Assembly (NCBI GenBank): GCA_002385665.1
Contig: DGDX01000098.1
Span: 3,705-40,172, forward strand
Direction of reading: 5' to 3'
DNA length: 36,468 bases
From: Firmicutes bacterium UBA3941
GTDB lineage: Bacteria > Bacillota > Clostridia > Caldicoprobacterales > UBA3941
Below, in pieces: positions 17,100 through 24,699 of this stretch; position 1 is the first letter of the stretch; each line of letters opens with the position of its first letter. The notes beneath the pieces are model-generated. The model searched no databases. It worked only from the letters and a program-made list of their open reading frames with translations, and was not told the DNA's origin. Both the position numbers and the translations under genes were made by a program.

Positions 17100-17940
17100 A
17101 AATCTCGGCTTCCCCTTCCCTATCCTGAGCCTTTTTGTCCATTAAGGCACCTTTTTGACAACAATTACGAACGGCTTCCATAATGCTTCCTCTAAAGCCG
17201 TTTTTTTCCAAGGTGTATACAGCTTCTATAGTCGTACCCCCTGGAGAGGTTACCATATCCTTTAAGACACCGGGATGCTGGTCTAGATCCAATACCATCT
17301 TTGCTGCTCCCAATACCGACTGAGCAGCCATCCTATAGGATTGTTCCCGAGATAGTCCCATCATCACCCCGCCATCTGCTAATGCCTCTATAAACATGTA
17401 GACATAAGCAGGGCTGCTTCCACTAATGGCGGTTACTGCATTGATTAATGCCTCATCAACTAGCTCGATTTTCCCCAATGACATAAAGATTGATCTAACC
17501 TTACTTATCTCATCTTCTTCCAATCCATGGTTATTGCAGATGGCACTCATACCCTCCCCCACCATTGCTGGCGTGTTAGGCATAACCCTGACAACTCTAC
17601 ACTTATTCTTTATCCTTTTCTTTATGTAATCGGTAGAAATACCTGCGGCTATAGAGATTAAAATATGATGAGGGTTGATTACATCAACAATCTCGTCCAG
17701 TAAACCATTGTAGGCTTCTGGCTTAACAGCAATTATAACGGTTGAACATTTTTCCATCAGATCGATATTGTTCATTGCTTTCGATATCGAAGTTTCACGG
17801 GCTAATTTATCCAACTGATGCAATAAAACATCGTATACCAGTATTTGTTTTGGATTATAAAGTTTATTCTTAATGACACCTTTTACTATGGAAGAGGCCA
17901 TATTCCCGGCGCCTATAATCCCTAAATTATATGTTGACAC
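17092..17940 (-). CDS. proC: Pyrroline-5-carboxylate reductase ProC
   Basis: ProC reduces pyrroline-5-carboxylate to proline with NAD(P)H. The N-terminal Rossmann motif LGIIGAGNMASSI and the C-terminal signature SGSSPAYVYMFIEALADGGV, followed by VTSPGGTTIEAV, are diagnostic. Two ATG codons at 17949 and 17946 lie right after the AGGAG. The GTG at 17940 has 9-base spacing and gives a 282-residue protein starting MSTYNLGIIGAG, so I prefer it. It is first in a two-gene unit with rnhC, and its promoter lies at 17968-17996. Confidence 0.95.
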   Translation of the reverse strand: MSTYNLGIIGAGNMASSIVKGVIKNKLYNPKQILVYDVLLHQLDKLARETSISKAMNNIDLMEKCSTVIIAVKPEAYNGLLDEIVDVINPHHILISIAAGISTDYIKKRIKNKCRVVRVMPNTPAMVGEGMSAICNNHGLEEDEISKVRSIFMSLGKIELVDEALINAVTAISGSSPAYVYMFIEALADGGVMMGLSREQSYRMAAQSVLGAAKMVLDLDQHPGVLKDMVTSPGGTTIEAVYTLEKNGFRGSIMEAVRNCCQKGALMDKKAQDREGEAEIYG

Positions 17941-17967
17941 CAGCATCATCTCCTATCAATAATGTTC

Positions 17968-17996
17968 ATTATACCATATCAAAATAGCCTTGTATC
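17968..17996 (-). promoter_or_regulatory. Promoter of proC-rnhC
   Basis: On the minus strand, GATACA (17991-17996), 17 bases, TATAAT (17968-17973) with upstream TGG (extended -10). The 12-mer ATATGGTATAAT is identical to that of the recombinase promoter. Confidence 0.5.
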
Positions 17997-18024
17997 AGAT
18001 GAACCATAAAATCTATAAAACCTA

Positions 18025-18053
18025 TTGACTTATTAAAGCAATTATCCTATAAT
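18025..18053 (+). promoter_or_regulatory. Promoter of tRNA-Trp
   Basis: TTGACT (18025-18030), exactly 17 bases, TATAAT (18048-18053), 28 bases before the tRNA. This is near consensus, as expected for a stable-RNA gene. Confidence 0.88.
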
Positions 18054-18081
18054 ACTATATGTGCAAAAACATAATATTTTT

Positions 18082-18157
18082 AGGGGAGTAGCTCAATTGG
18101 TAGAGTAGTGGTCTCCAAAACCATTGGTTGCGGGTTCGATTCCTGTCTCCCCTGCCA
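18082..18157 (+). tRNA. tRNA-Trp (anticodon CCA)
   Basis: A 76-nt cloverleaf. Acceptor stem AGGGGAG / CTCCCCT, D-arm GCTC / GAGT, anticodon stem GTGGT / ACCAT with loop CTCCAAA (anticodon CCA), T-arm GCGGG-TTCGATT-CCTGT with two G-U pairs, discriminator G, and an encoded 3' CCA. It is the only plus-strand gene among minus-strand neighbours and has its own promoter and terminator. Confidence 0.97.
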
Positions 18158-18161
18158 TTAT

Positions 18162-18191
18162 AAAAGAGTGGATTATATCCACTCTTTTTTG
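18162..18191. terminator. Terminator of tRNA-Trp, possibly also of the facing aminotransferase gene
   Basis: AAGAGTGGAT-TAT-ATCCACTCTT hairpin followed by TTTTG on the plus strand. On the minus strand it is followed by TTTATAAT, and the aspB-like gene ends at 18237 facing it, so it may act both ways. Confidence 0.82.
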
Positions 18192-18236
18192 TTTAAATAT
18201 TTAATAATCAGGGCAGATAAATTAGATCTGCACCGT

Positions 18237-19430
18237 CTATATTAACTCCTTGACAAAGCTTTCTATACGATTTAAGCCTTCTTCTATATTTTCCTTGGAT
18301 GTAGCATAGGAAAGTCTGACATATCCATCAGCTCCAAAGGCTATTCCAGGCACGACAGCTACATTCTTTGATTCTAAGAGGGCATCTGCGAAATCAAGCG
18401 AACCACCCAATACCCGACCATTGTGCATTCTATTCAGTATATCATTAATATTCATCATAACATAAAAGGCACCCTGGGGTGTTGTACAGGAGATTCCATC
18501 AATACTATTTATTCTATCTACCATAAATCTTCTTCTACTATCGAATTGGGATACCATATCCTTAATAATATCCTTAGGACCGTTTAATGCCGCCAAACTA
18601 GCGTACTGGGCAATAGAGTTAGGGTTAGAAGTCGCATGACTTTGTATATTTGCCATAACATCGATTATCTTTGAATTACCCGCAGTATAACCTATACGCC
18701 AACCTGTCATGGCATAGGCCTTTGACATCCCATTCACCAATAGGGTGATATCCCTCACCTGAGGATCCAATGAAGCTACGCTCAAATGTTGGGCCCCTTC
18801 ATATAATAGTTCCTCATAGATCTCGTCTGACACTATAAAGAAGTTATGTTCTAAAGCAAGCTGCGCAATGCCTTCTAGCTGTTCCCTACTGTAAACACAG
18901 CCACTGGGATTATTAGGGCTATTGATTATTATGGCCTTGGTCCTACTGGTTATAGCCTCCTTTAAATTGTCTAGATTCATACCAAAGTTCTCCTCTTCCA
19001 GGGTGTCTACAAATACTGGGATACCATCTGCCATTTTTACCATTTCCGGGTAGCTCACCCAATATGGCAATGGTATTATAACTTCATCCCCTGGATTCAA
19101 TATCGCTTGAAAGATATTGTAGAGTGAATGCTTTGCACCATTGGATACCAGTATTTCATTTGGTTCATACGAAACCTTATTATCCCTCAACAACTTATGG
19201 CAGATTGATTGTCTTAATTCTATAATACCTGATGATGGTGTATATCTGGTATAGCCTTTATCCAAGGCTTCCTTTGCAGCTTCTATTATATATGAAGGTG
19301 TAGCAAAATCGGGTTCACCCGCACCAAAACCAATAATATCCATTCCTTGGGACTTCATCCTCTTTGCTTTCGCGTCTATCTCCAATGTTAAAGATGCAGC
19401 AATACCCAGGTTCTTTCTAGATAGTTCCAT
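18237..19430 (-). CDS. Class I aminotransferase, AspB-like (probable aspartate aminotransferase)
   Basis: A 397-residue fold-type I aminotransferase. It carries FGAGEPDFATP (about 36-45), TRYTPSSGIIELR, NSPNNPSGCVY (about 170-180), SDEIYEELLY and the PLP lysine K237 in NGMSKAYAMTGWRIGY. It most resembles AspB, which interconverts aspartate and oxaloacetate using glutamate/2-oxoglutarate, but substrate range is not certain from sequence. The frame is open to 19514. However, a promoter (19485-19513) lies within that extension, and the ATG at 19430 has GGGAGG eight bases upstream, so I start there. Confidence 0.9.
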   Translation of the reverse strand: MELSRKNLGIAASLTLEIDAKAKRMKSQGMDIIGFGAGEPDFATPSYIIEAAKEALDKGYTRYTPSSGIIELRQSICHKLLRDNKVSYEPNEILVSNGAKHSLYNIFQAILNPGDEVIIPLPYWVSYPEMVKMADGIPVFVDTLEEENFGMNLDNLKEAITSRTKAIIINSPNNPSGCVYSREQLEGIAQLALEHNFFIVSDEIYEELLYEGAQHLSVASLDPQVRDITLLVNGMSKAYAMTGWRIGYTAGNSKIIDVMANIQSHATSNPNSIAQYASLAALNGPKDIIKDMVSQFDSRRRFMVDRINSIDGISCTTPQGAFYVMMNINDILNRMHNGRVLGGSLDFADALLESKNVAVVPGIAFGADGYVRLSYATSKENIEEGLNRIESFVKELI

Positions 19431-19484
19431 TTCTTCCGCCTCCCAAAATGAAAGATTGATTCTCTGTTCCATCATTTTCTTCCA

Positions 19485-19513
19485 ATTATAACACATAATA
19501 TGGGCATAGTCCA
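19485..19513 (-). promoter_or_regulatory. Promoter of the AspB-like gene
   Basis: On the minus strand, TGGACT (19508-19513), 17 bases, TATAAT (19485-19490), giving a leader of about 50 nt to the ATG at 19430. Confidence 0.6.
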
Positions 19514-19550
19514 TTAAATTGTGAAGGATTGCTTTAATTGTTTTGCATTA

Positions 19551-20486
19551 TTATTTTAGAATATTCTTAATTACTCGCAAATAATTATCATAACAGATTT
19601 TTTGCACATCCCTTTCAGGATAATTAAGCTGTAACAACCTTTCAATAATTTTGGGAAAAGCCTGGGGTCCAGCCACACCTATTGGCAATTGTTCTATCCC
19701 GTCGAAATCCGATCCAAATCCCAGTGAGTCTACGCCCACAAGCCCTGCAATATATTCGATGTGCCGTATAATATCTTCAATACTTGCCTCATTATTTTCA
19801 GTTAAGAAGGGAGGATAGAAGTTAATTCCGATTATACCCCCTACCTTGGATAAAGCCAATATTTGATTATCCTCTAAATTTCTAGGGTGCGGACATATAG
19901 TTCTTGCATTTGAATGGGATGCAATAACAGGATCCACGGAATGTTCAATTGCATCCCAAAAACCCTGGACTGATATGTGGGACACATCTATTATCATATT
20001 CAATCTGTTCATTTCACGAATTACAGATATTCCAAAACTCGATAGACCACTACGACTATTTGTTTCCATTATTCCATCACTTATTTCATTTCTGTTGTTC
20101 CAGGTAAGCGTAATAAGGCGGACCCCTAATTTATGTATTATCCTTAAGTTGGATATCTCACCCTCTAATATATCTCCACCTTCGACAGTAAGTATAGATC
20201 CGATTTGATTGGATTTTACCATATCAATATCCTCATATCGAAGAACTGGAAACAATAGATTAGGATTCTCATTTATCATAGTATAGTACCTGTCGATCAA
20301 TTTAATACCTCTTTGCAGTGGCGGACCGTATCTCCGTTTTGGTCCTATCCAGGCAGCAAAGAATTGAATCTTAACTCCCCCTTCTAGGAGGGTGTCTATG
20401 CTAACATGGTTTGATTTATCATGTAGATTACTGGAATTGTCCAATATATGAGTTAGGGTATCACAGTGTCCATCAATTATTCTCAT
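19551..20486 (-). CDS. Membrane dipeptidase family protein (peptidase M19, renal-dipeptidase type)
   Basis: A 311-residue amidohydrolase-fold metallopeptidase. DGHCDTLTHI near residue 5 gives the HxD zinc ligands. LTVEGGD near 117 supplies the bridging acid. DVSHIS and ASHSNARTICPHPRNL supply the later histidines, and GSDFDGIEQLP is the C-terminal family motif. The M19 family hydrolyses dipeptides, often with D-residues at the C-terminal position. There is no signal peptide, so it is probably cytoplasmic despite the family name. GAGG precedes the ATG. It stands alone between the aminotransferase and spoVS genes. Confidence 0.93.
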   Translation of the reverse strand: MRIIDGHCDTLTHILDNSSNLHDKSNHVSIDTLLEGGVKIQFFAAWIGPKRRYGPPLQRGIKLIDRYYTMINENPNLLFPVLRYEDIDMVKSNQIGSILTVEGGDILEGEISNLRIIHKLGVRLITLTWNNRNEISDGIMETNSRSGLSSFGISVIREMNRLNMIIDVSHISVQGFWDAIEHSVDPVIASHSNARTICPHPRNLEDNQILALSKVGGIIGINFYPPFLTENNEASIEDIIRHIEYIAGLVGVDSLGFGSDFDGIEQLPIGVAGPQAFPKIIERLLQLNYPERDVQKICYDNYLRVIKNILK

Positions 20487-20562
20487 TTTTAAACCTCATT
20501 TCCAGAAAAAATAAGCATTAAAACTAAATACATGTTATGCTATAGTCCTCAAACTAATCAAA

Positions 20563-20588
20563 AAACCTACCTTTAATTGGTAGGTTTA
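20563..20588 (-). terminator. Terminator of spoVS
   Basis: On the minus strand, AAACCTACC-AATTAAA-GGTAGGTTT followed by a T run (stem arms 20579-20587 and 20563-20571). The stem begins at the spoVS stop codon. Confidence 0.85.
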
Positions 20589-20846
20589 ACGGGGTTCAAC
20601 TATGAGTTTCATTGCAGTTCGTTCTTCACCATCGATTATAATATCTGTAAAAGCTGGGATGCAAACCAAATCCAATCCTCCGGGAGCAACAAATCCTCTA
20701 GCAATAGCTACTGCTTTTATCGCCTGATTTAGGGCGCCTGCGCCAATGGCCTGTAATTCCGCTGTGCCGCGCTCTCTCAGCACCCCGGCTAAGGCTCCCG
20801 CTACTGAATTAGGACTGGATCTCGATGATACTTTCAATACTTCCAT
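20586..20846 (-). CDS. spoVS: Stage V sporulation protein S
   Basis: An 86-residue SpoVS, beginning MEVLKVSSRSSPNSVAGALAG and strongly conserved across sporeformers and some non-sporeformers. In B. subtilis it affects sporulation progress and coat/cortex formation. Its fold is Alba-like, suggesting nucleic-acid binding, but its partner is unknown. An upstream ATG at 20867 precedes the Shine-Dalgarno; GAGGGGGG lies just before the ATG at 20846, which is the start. A perfect-consensus sigma-H promoter lies upstream and a terminator sits at its stop, so it is a single-gene unit. Confidence 0.97.
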   Translation of the reverse strand: MEVLKVSSRSSPNSVAGALAGVLRERGTAELQAIGAGALNQAIKAVAIARGFVAPGGLDLVCIPAFTDIIIDGEERTAMKLIVEPR

Positions 20847-20884
20847 GATTTGACCCCCCTCATTCATTGGTCTATGCTTATAAT

Positions 20885-20911
20885 ATTCTACATTCCCGCA
20901 AGAAATCCTTC
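20885..20911 (-). promoter_or_regulatory. Sigma-H promoter of spoVS
   Basis: On the minus strand, GAAGGATTT (20903-20911), 11 bases, GTAGAAT (20885-20891). This fits the sigma-H consensus RnAGGAWWW-N11-12-RnnGAAT at every fixed position. It starts transcription about 30 bases upstream of the spoVS ATG. B. subtilis spoVS is also sigma-H dependent. Confidence 0.85.
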
Positions 20912-20943
20912 TTTTTTGGGCCCTTTTGCTTTAAATGGTGACA

Positions 20944-20974
20944 AAATACAAAAGGTGTAGCAATGCTACACCTT
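20944..20974 (-). terminator. Terminator of rny
   Basis: On the minus strand, AAGGTGTAGC-ATT-GCTACACCTT (arms 20965-20974 and 20952-20961) followed by TTGTATTTTG. It overlaps the rny stop codon. Confidence 0.85.
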
Positions 20975-22517
20975 ATTTTGCGTATTCAATAGCTCTAGTT
21001 TCTCGAATAACGTTAATTTTTATTTGTCCTGGATATTCTAATTCTTTTTCAACACTTTTTACAATGTCTCTAGCCATTAGGATGGCTTGATCATCACTGA
21101 CTTTTTCAGGCTTAACAATAATTCTCAATTCACGTCCGGCCTGAATTGCAAAGGATTTTTCTACTCCTGCGAAGGAATTTGCTATTTCTTCTAACTTTTC
21201 TAAACGTTTTATATAGGCCTCCAGGCTTTCACGCCTAGCTCCTGGCCTTGCCGCGGATATAGCATCAGCGGCTTGAACCAATACTGCCTCAACAGTATTT
21301 GCCTCGATATCACCATGATGGGCTAATATAGCATGTACTACTTCGGGACTTTCCTTGTATTTCTTGGCTAAATCTGCACCGATCTGTATATGTGGTCCTT
21401 CCACCTCATGGTCTACTGCCTTTCCGATATCATGGAGCAATCCAGCCCTTTTGGCTAACTTCACGTCTGCACCTAATTCGGCGGCCATGATGCTTGCCAG
21501 ACGGGCAACTTCGATAGAATGTCTTAGTACGTTTTGCCCATAACTGGTCCGGTATTTTAATCGACCAAGAAGTTTTACCAGTTCAGGATGGATACCATGG
21601 ATTCCCACTTCAAAAATTGCTTGCTCTCCTTCTTCCCGAATCTGGTTCTCTACTTCCCTTTTGGCCTTTTCTACCATTTCTTCAATTCTGGTAGGATGGA
21701 TTCTTCCGTCCAAAACGAGTTTTTCAAGTGAAATTCTTGCTATTTCTCTACGTATTGGATCAAACCCAGATAGGATAACTGCTTCAGGTGTATCATCAAT
21801 AATTAAATCTATCCCTGTCGCTGTTTCCAGGGTTCTGATATTTCTTCCTTCCCTACCTATAATACGACCCTTCATTTCATCGTTTGGCAATTCAACCACA
21901 GAAACGGTGGCTTCAGCCACATGTTCGGCAGCAGATTTCTGTATGGCTAAGGAAATAATAGAGCGAGCTTTTCTTTCTGCCTCTTCCCTTGCTTTATTTT
22001 CGTATTCACGTATTTTAACGGCCACATCGTGTGCAATATCCCTTTCCACACTTTGTAGGAGCATTTCACGGGCCTGATCCCTGGTCATTTCGGAAATCTT
22101 CTCTAATTCACTTAATTTTTTAGTGTGAATAGAACGGATTTCCTGTTCTACCTTTTCAATATCTTTCTTTTTCTTGTTAAGAGAATCCTCTTTTGATTCT
22201 AAGGAGATCATCTTTCTGTCCAAATTTTCTTCCTTTTGCTGGACTCTGCGTTCTATCCTTTGAATCTCGTTTCGTCGTTCTCTCACTTCTCTATCAAATT
22301 CGTTTCGCAGTTTGTGTATTTCTTCTTTAGCTTCAAGTATAGCTTCTCTTTGCGTTGCTTCAGCTTGTTTCTCGGCTTCGTCAACAATTCTCTTGGCGGC
22401 TTCTTCTGCACTAGATATTTTACCCTCTGCAATCCGCTTTCGATAATTGTATCCTATTGCCATTCCCCCAATAGCTACTACTACCAGGACAAATACCTGT
22501 AGTAGTAATTCTGGCAC
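20973..22517 (-). CDS. rny: Ribonuclease Y
   Basis: RNase Y is the membrane-bound endoribonuclease that starts mRNA decay in most Firmicutes. The 514-residue protein has one N-terminal membrane helix (about 3-23) and a long charged coiled coil (about 30-190, ending [19 protein letters not shown]). A KH RNA-binding domain (about 205-270, [15 protein letters not shown]) and a phosphohydrolase HD domain with the HD pair near residue 360 ([12 protein letters not shown]) follow. The start is GTG at 22517, with AGGAGGTG about ten bases upstream. A strong promoter 215 bases upstream gives it a long leader able to fold, so post-transcriptional control is possible. Confidence 0.97.
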   Translation of the reverse strand: MPELLLQVFVLVVVAIGGMAIGYNYRKRIAEGKISSAEEAAKRIVDEAEKQAEATQREAILEAKEEIHKLRNEFDREVRERRNEIQRIERRVQQKEENLDRKMISLESKEDSLNKKKKDIEKVEQEIRSIHTKKLSELEKISEMTRDQAREMLLQSVERDIAHDVAVKIREYENKAREEAERKARSIISLAIQKSAAEHVAEATVSVVELPNDEMKGRIIGREGRNIRTLETATGIDLIIDDTPEAVILSGFDPIRREIARISLEKLVLDGRIHPTRIEEMVEKAKREVENQIREEGEQAIFEVGIHGIHPELVKLLGRLKYRTSYGQNVLRHSIEVARLASIMAAELGADVKLAKRAGLLHDIGKAVDHEVEGPHIQIGADLAKKYKESPEVVHAILAHHGDIEANTVEAVLVQAADAISAARPGARRESLEAYIKRLEKLEEIANSFAGVEKSFAIQAGRELRIIVKPEKVSDDQAILMARDIVKSVEKELEYPGQIKINVIRETRAIEYAK

Positions 22518-22725
22518 TGGTTAGGGACACCTCCTCATTCTCTGTTAATAAAATCCAAGCCGAGTTACACCCCCGGCCTAGACGATACGTGGATTTCCAA
22601 GTTCTTATTTTACATATCAACTTTTGTTTAATTAGCCAAGTATAACGAAAAGATACCCGGCTATTCATACCGGATAGCACATAATTAACTATATTAATAA
22701 GTGACTACCCATAACTTACAATGAC
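22518..22725 (-). other. Structured 5' leader of rny
   Basis: About 208 nt lie between the predicted transcription start and the rny GTG. Hairpin 1 pairs TATCCGG (22670-22676) with CCGGGTA (22654-22660). The promoter-distal structure pairs TGGATTT (22551-22557, minus-strand reading) with AAATCCA (22590-22596) around GGCCG / CGGCT. It is followed by TTTTATT just ahead of the Shine-Dalgarno, so it looks attenuator-like. I recognise no known riboswitch class. No credible protein is encoded here. Confidence 0.45.
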
Positions 22726-22731
22726 AAGTTA

Positions 22732-22760
22732 ATTTTATATCTTTTTGTACACTATGTCAA
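22732..22760 (-). promoter_or_regulatory. Promoter of rny
   Basis: On the minus strand, consensus TTGACA (22755-22760), 17 bases, TAAAAT (22732-22737). The remaining 100 bases to spoIIIAH (22761-22863) hold nothing I can name, and I find no terminator for the spoIIIA operon there. Confidence 0.78.
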
Positions 22761-22863
22761 GCTTAATTAATAGTTCGTACCATATATTACCATATCAATG
22801 TCGCGTGTAACTACTTGTTAATAACTTTATCCATTAATATTATTGCTAGGCATCATCAACTCT

Positions 22864-23451
22864 CTATTGACTAGTTGGTATTATCTTAATGTTTTCTGCT
22901 GTCTTACCCGATTCCCTTTTCACAATATCTAAAATTTGGGCTACCTCTTCTGGTGCTAATTCATCTTTTTCTACTATAACACTGACATAATCCTGGTTGA
23001 AGATAACTATAGAATCGTTAAATCCCTTAGCTTTCAACAAACCTTCTATGGTCAATTCCTTTTCCATAGTATCCGTTATTTCCAACAGCTGTGTCTGGGC
23101 TTCATTTTTCATTTCGATTTCTGAGTTAGGATTATCTACAATCTCCCTTATGTACTCTATTTCTTCCTTTCTTTTATTCTCCCGATCAAACCGATATTCT
23201 ACGAAAAATCCCATACTGCTGGTTGTGCTTATGGCATCGGATTGTCCTGCATTATCTCCACTAACCCCATTGTCCTCATTTGCCACATCTTTGATGGTTA
23301 CTGCTGGTTTTCTATCCTCGTTGTTCATCAGTTCACTATTGGCATTATCATTTAACATATTTTGATTATATCTAAAGTTTAGATAACCTGTAATTACTAG
23401 CAGAACCACAAGCATTCCCAAAACTAAATTTTTTCTTTTTAAAATAAACAC
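22864..23451 (-). CDS. spoIIIAH: Stage III sporulation protein AH
   Basis: SpoIIIAH sits in the mother-cell membrane and binds forespore SpoIIQ across the intermembrane space, forming a ring of the SpoIIIA-SpoIIQ channel. This 195-residue product has a basic N-terminus (FILKRKN), one membrane helix (about 9-26) and an extracytoplasmic part. It ends in a YscJ/FliF-like ring-building domain (about 110-195, GFNDSIVIFNQDYVSVIVEKDEL). An ATG at 23472 lies upstream of AGGGAGG, which itself falls inside that frame. The GTG at 23451 is correctly spaced, so I start there. It is the last gene of the operon. Confidence 0.95.
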   Translation of the reverse strand: MFILKRKNLVLGMLVVLLVITGYLNFRYNQNMLNDNANSELMNNEDRKPAVTIKDVANEDNGVSGDNAGQSDAISTTSSMGFFVEYRFDRENKRKEEIEYIREIVDNPNSEIEMKNEAQTQLLEITDTMEKELTIEGLLKAKGFNDSIVIFNQDYVSVIVEKDELAPEEVAQILDIVKRESGKTAENIKIIPTSQ

Positions 23452-23464
23452 ACTATCATCCTCC

Positions 23465-24064
23465 CTAATCACTTTCCTTCATTGGGAAAACTTCCACCTG
23501 GTTAGGTTTGATCCCTAGAGCAACCTGAACTGCCTTCATCAGTTCCATTTTTACCCTTATATCGTTGGCCCCTTCGGAAATAATTATTACTCCTCTGATC
23601 TCCGGTTCCACCTCCTTTAAGATAATTGGCTTGGATCCTTCCGCATCATTGAATGTTGACGGTTGTGCATTTCTATCCGTTTGATTAATAAGCCTAGTAC
23701 CTCCGTTGTTGTCTTCCTCTTCTGTTGTGGTAGTTGATTCAACTGTATTCATGGCTGTAACGATTTCCTTACTGGATACGTAGGTTATCATAACCTCCAC
23801 CCGGCCTGCCCCCTTAATCGTCGATAGAATCTCCTTAAGCCTTTTCTCTTCACGACTTTCATAATTATCATCATTTTCTATCCAATGTAGGCCTGATTGT
23901 GTCTCAGGGGGACTGTTGTCCTGGTTAGTATCAGAAGATTTATTTAAGGTAGAGGCATAAATACTAATTATTATTGAAAGTACAAGAATTATTAATATCC
24001 ATTCCGTCTTCTTTATTTCCTTGAATTTGGCTATATATTCTTTCAATGCACCTTTTTTTTCCAT
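23465..24064 (-). CDS. spoIIIAG: Stage III sporulation protein AG
   Basis: SpoIIIAG forms a large ring in the feeding-tube complex between mother cell and forespore. The 199-residue protein has a short cytoplasmic N-terminus, one membrane helix (about 22-40, TEWILIILVLSIIISIYAS), and a ring-building domain (about 75-199) interrupted by a Thr/Glu/Asn-rich insertion (STTTTEEEDNNGG). Known SpoIIIAG proteins carry a comparable insertion that forms a beta barrel. GGGGG precedes the ATG. Its 3' end abuts the Shine-Dalgarno of spoIIIAH. Confidence 0.95.
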   Translation of the reverse strand: MEKKGALKEYIAKFKEIKKTEWILIILVLSIIISIYASTLNKSSDTNQDNSPPETQSGLHWIENDDNYESREEKRLKEILSTIKGAGRVEVMITYVSSKEIVTAMNTVESTTTTEEEDNNGGTRLINQTDRNAQPSTFNDAEGSKPIILKEVEPEIRGVIIISEGANDIRVKMELMKAVQVALGIKPNQVEVFPMKESD

Positions 24065-24075
24065 TGTTAAGCCCC

Positions 24076-24684
24076 CTAATCATTGGTTTTTTTCCCGCTT
24101 ACTATATGTATTCTTGATTCTTCAATTTCATAAGTATCTGAAAGATGCTTTTTTAGCTGGCTAAAGTCTTTTAATTCGTCCTGGGTATCCAGGAGTTGCT
24201 TTTTCTTTTCACTGCTGTCGTCCAAATCAATGGATATTTCCACCTCCTGGACCTTGTATGGATCCGGTGGGCCCAGGAATACCTGAATAGAATCAATTTC
24301 AAATGTGGCAGGGCCCTGGGATTTTACCAAATTAACATTAGCAGTAACATCAACATCTGATATATATGCTCTGGCCCTGTCTAATACGTCCCTTTCCAGC
24401 CGGCTCTTATACATCCTCATCAAATGCTTTTCCTGGTCCAATTCGACGGCATAGGTTGTCGTATCAATGGCTTCCAATTCCGGAGCTATTTTTGCTAACC
24501 ACAAGCTGTCGCTGTAATTTGGAAACTGCCCTATTAGCTTTATTACAGGCTGAAGCATTACCAGCAACATTATTAAACCTATAAAAAACCGAGTATAGGC
24601 CTTTGTATTTCCAGTAGGTATGATCATATCCATCAATATGCCCAATACAACCACACCTAGAATATTTGCAATCCATTGATTCAT
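24076..24684 (-). CDS. spoIIIAF: Stage III sporulation protein AF
   Basis: The 202-residue SpoIIIAF has two N-terminal membrane helices (about 4-22 and 33-52) and a soluble C-terminal domain (about 80-202) with a ring-building-type fold in the family. It is a component of the mother-cell SpoIIIA complex that supports forespore gene expression after engulfment. MNQWIANILGVVVLGILMDMIIP is the typical start. The gene lies 11 bases from spoIIIAG and 15 from spoIIIAE. Confidence 0.94.
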   Translation of the reverse strand: MNQWIANILGVVVLGILMDMIIPTGNTKAYTRFFIGLIMLLVMLQPVIKLIGQFPNYSDSLWLAKIAPELEAIDTTTYAVELDQEKHLMRMYKSRLERDVLDRARAYISDVDVTANVNLVKSQGPATFEIDSIQVFLGPPDPYKVQEVEISIDLDDSSEKKKQLLDTQDELKDFSQLKKHLSDTYEIEESRIHIVSGKKTND

Positions 24685-24699
24685 CCCGCCTCACACCTA

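Noticed and set aside
21661..22077. Plus-strand frames opposite rny
   Set aside because: Mirror of the charged coiled-coil coding sequence of RNase Y.
22420..22680. Minus-strand open frame upstream of and overlapping rny
   Set aside because: No ribosome-binding site, low-complexity product, and it covers the structured leader; more likely non-coding.
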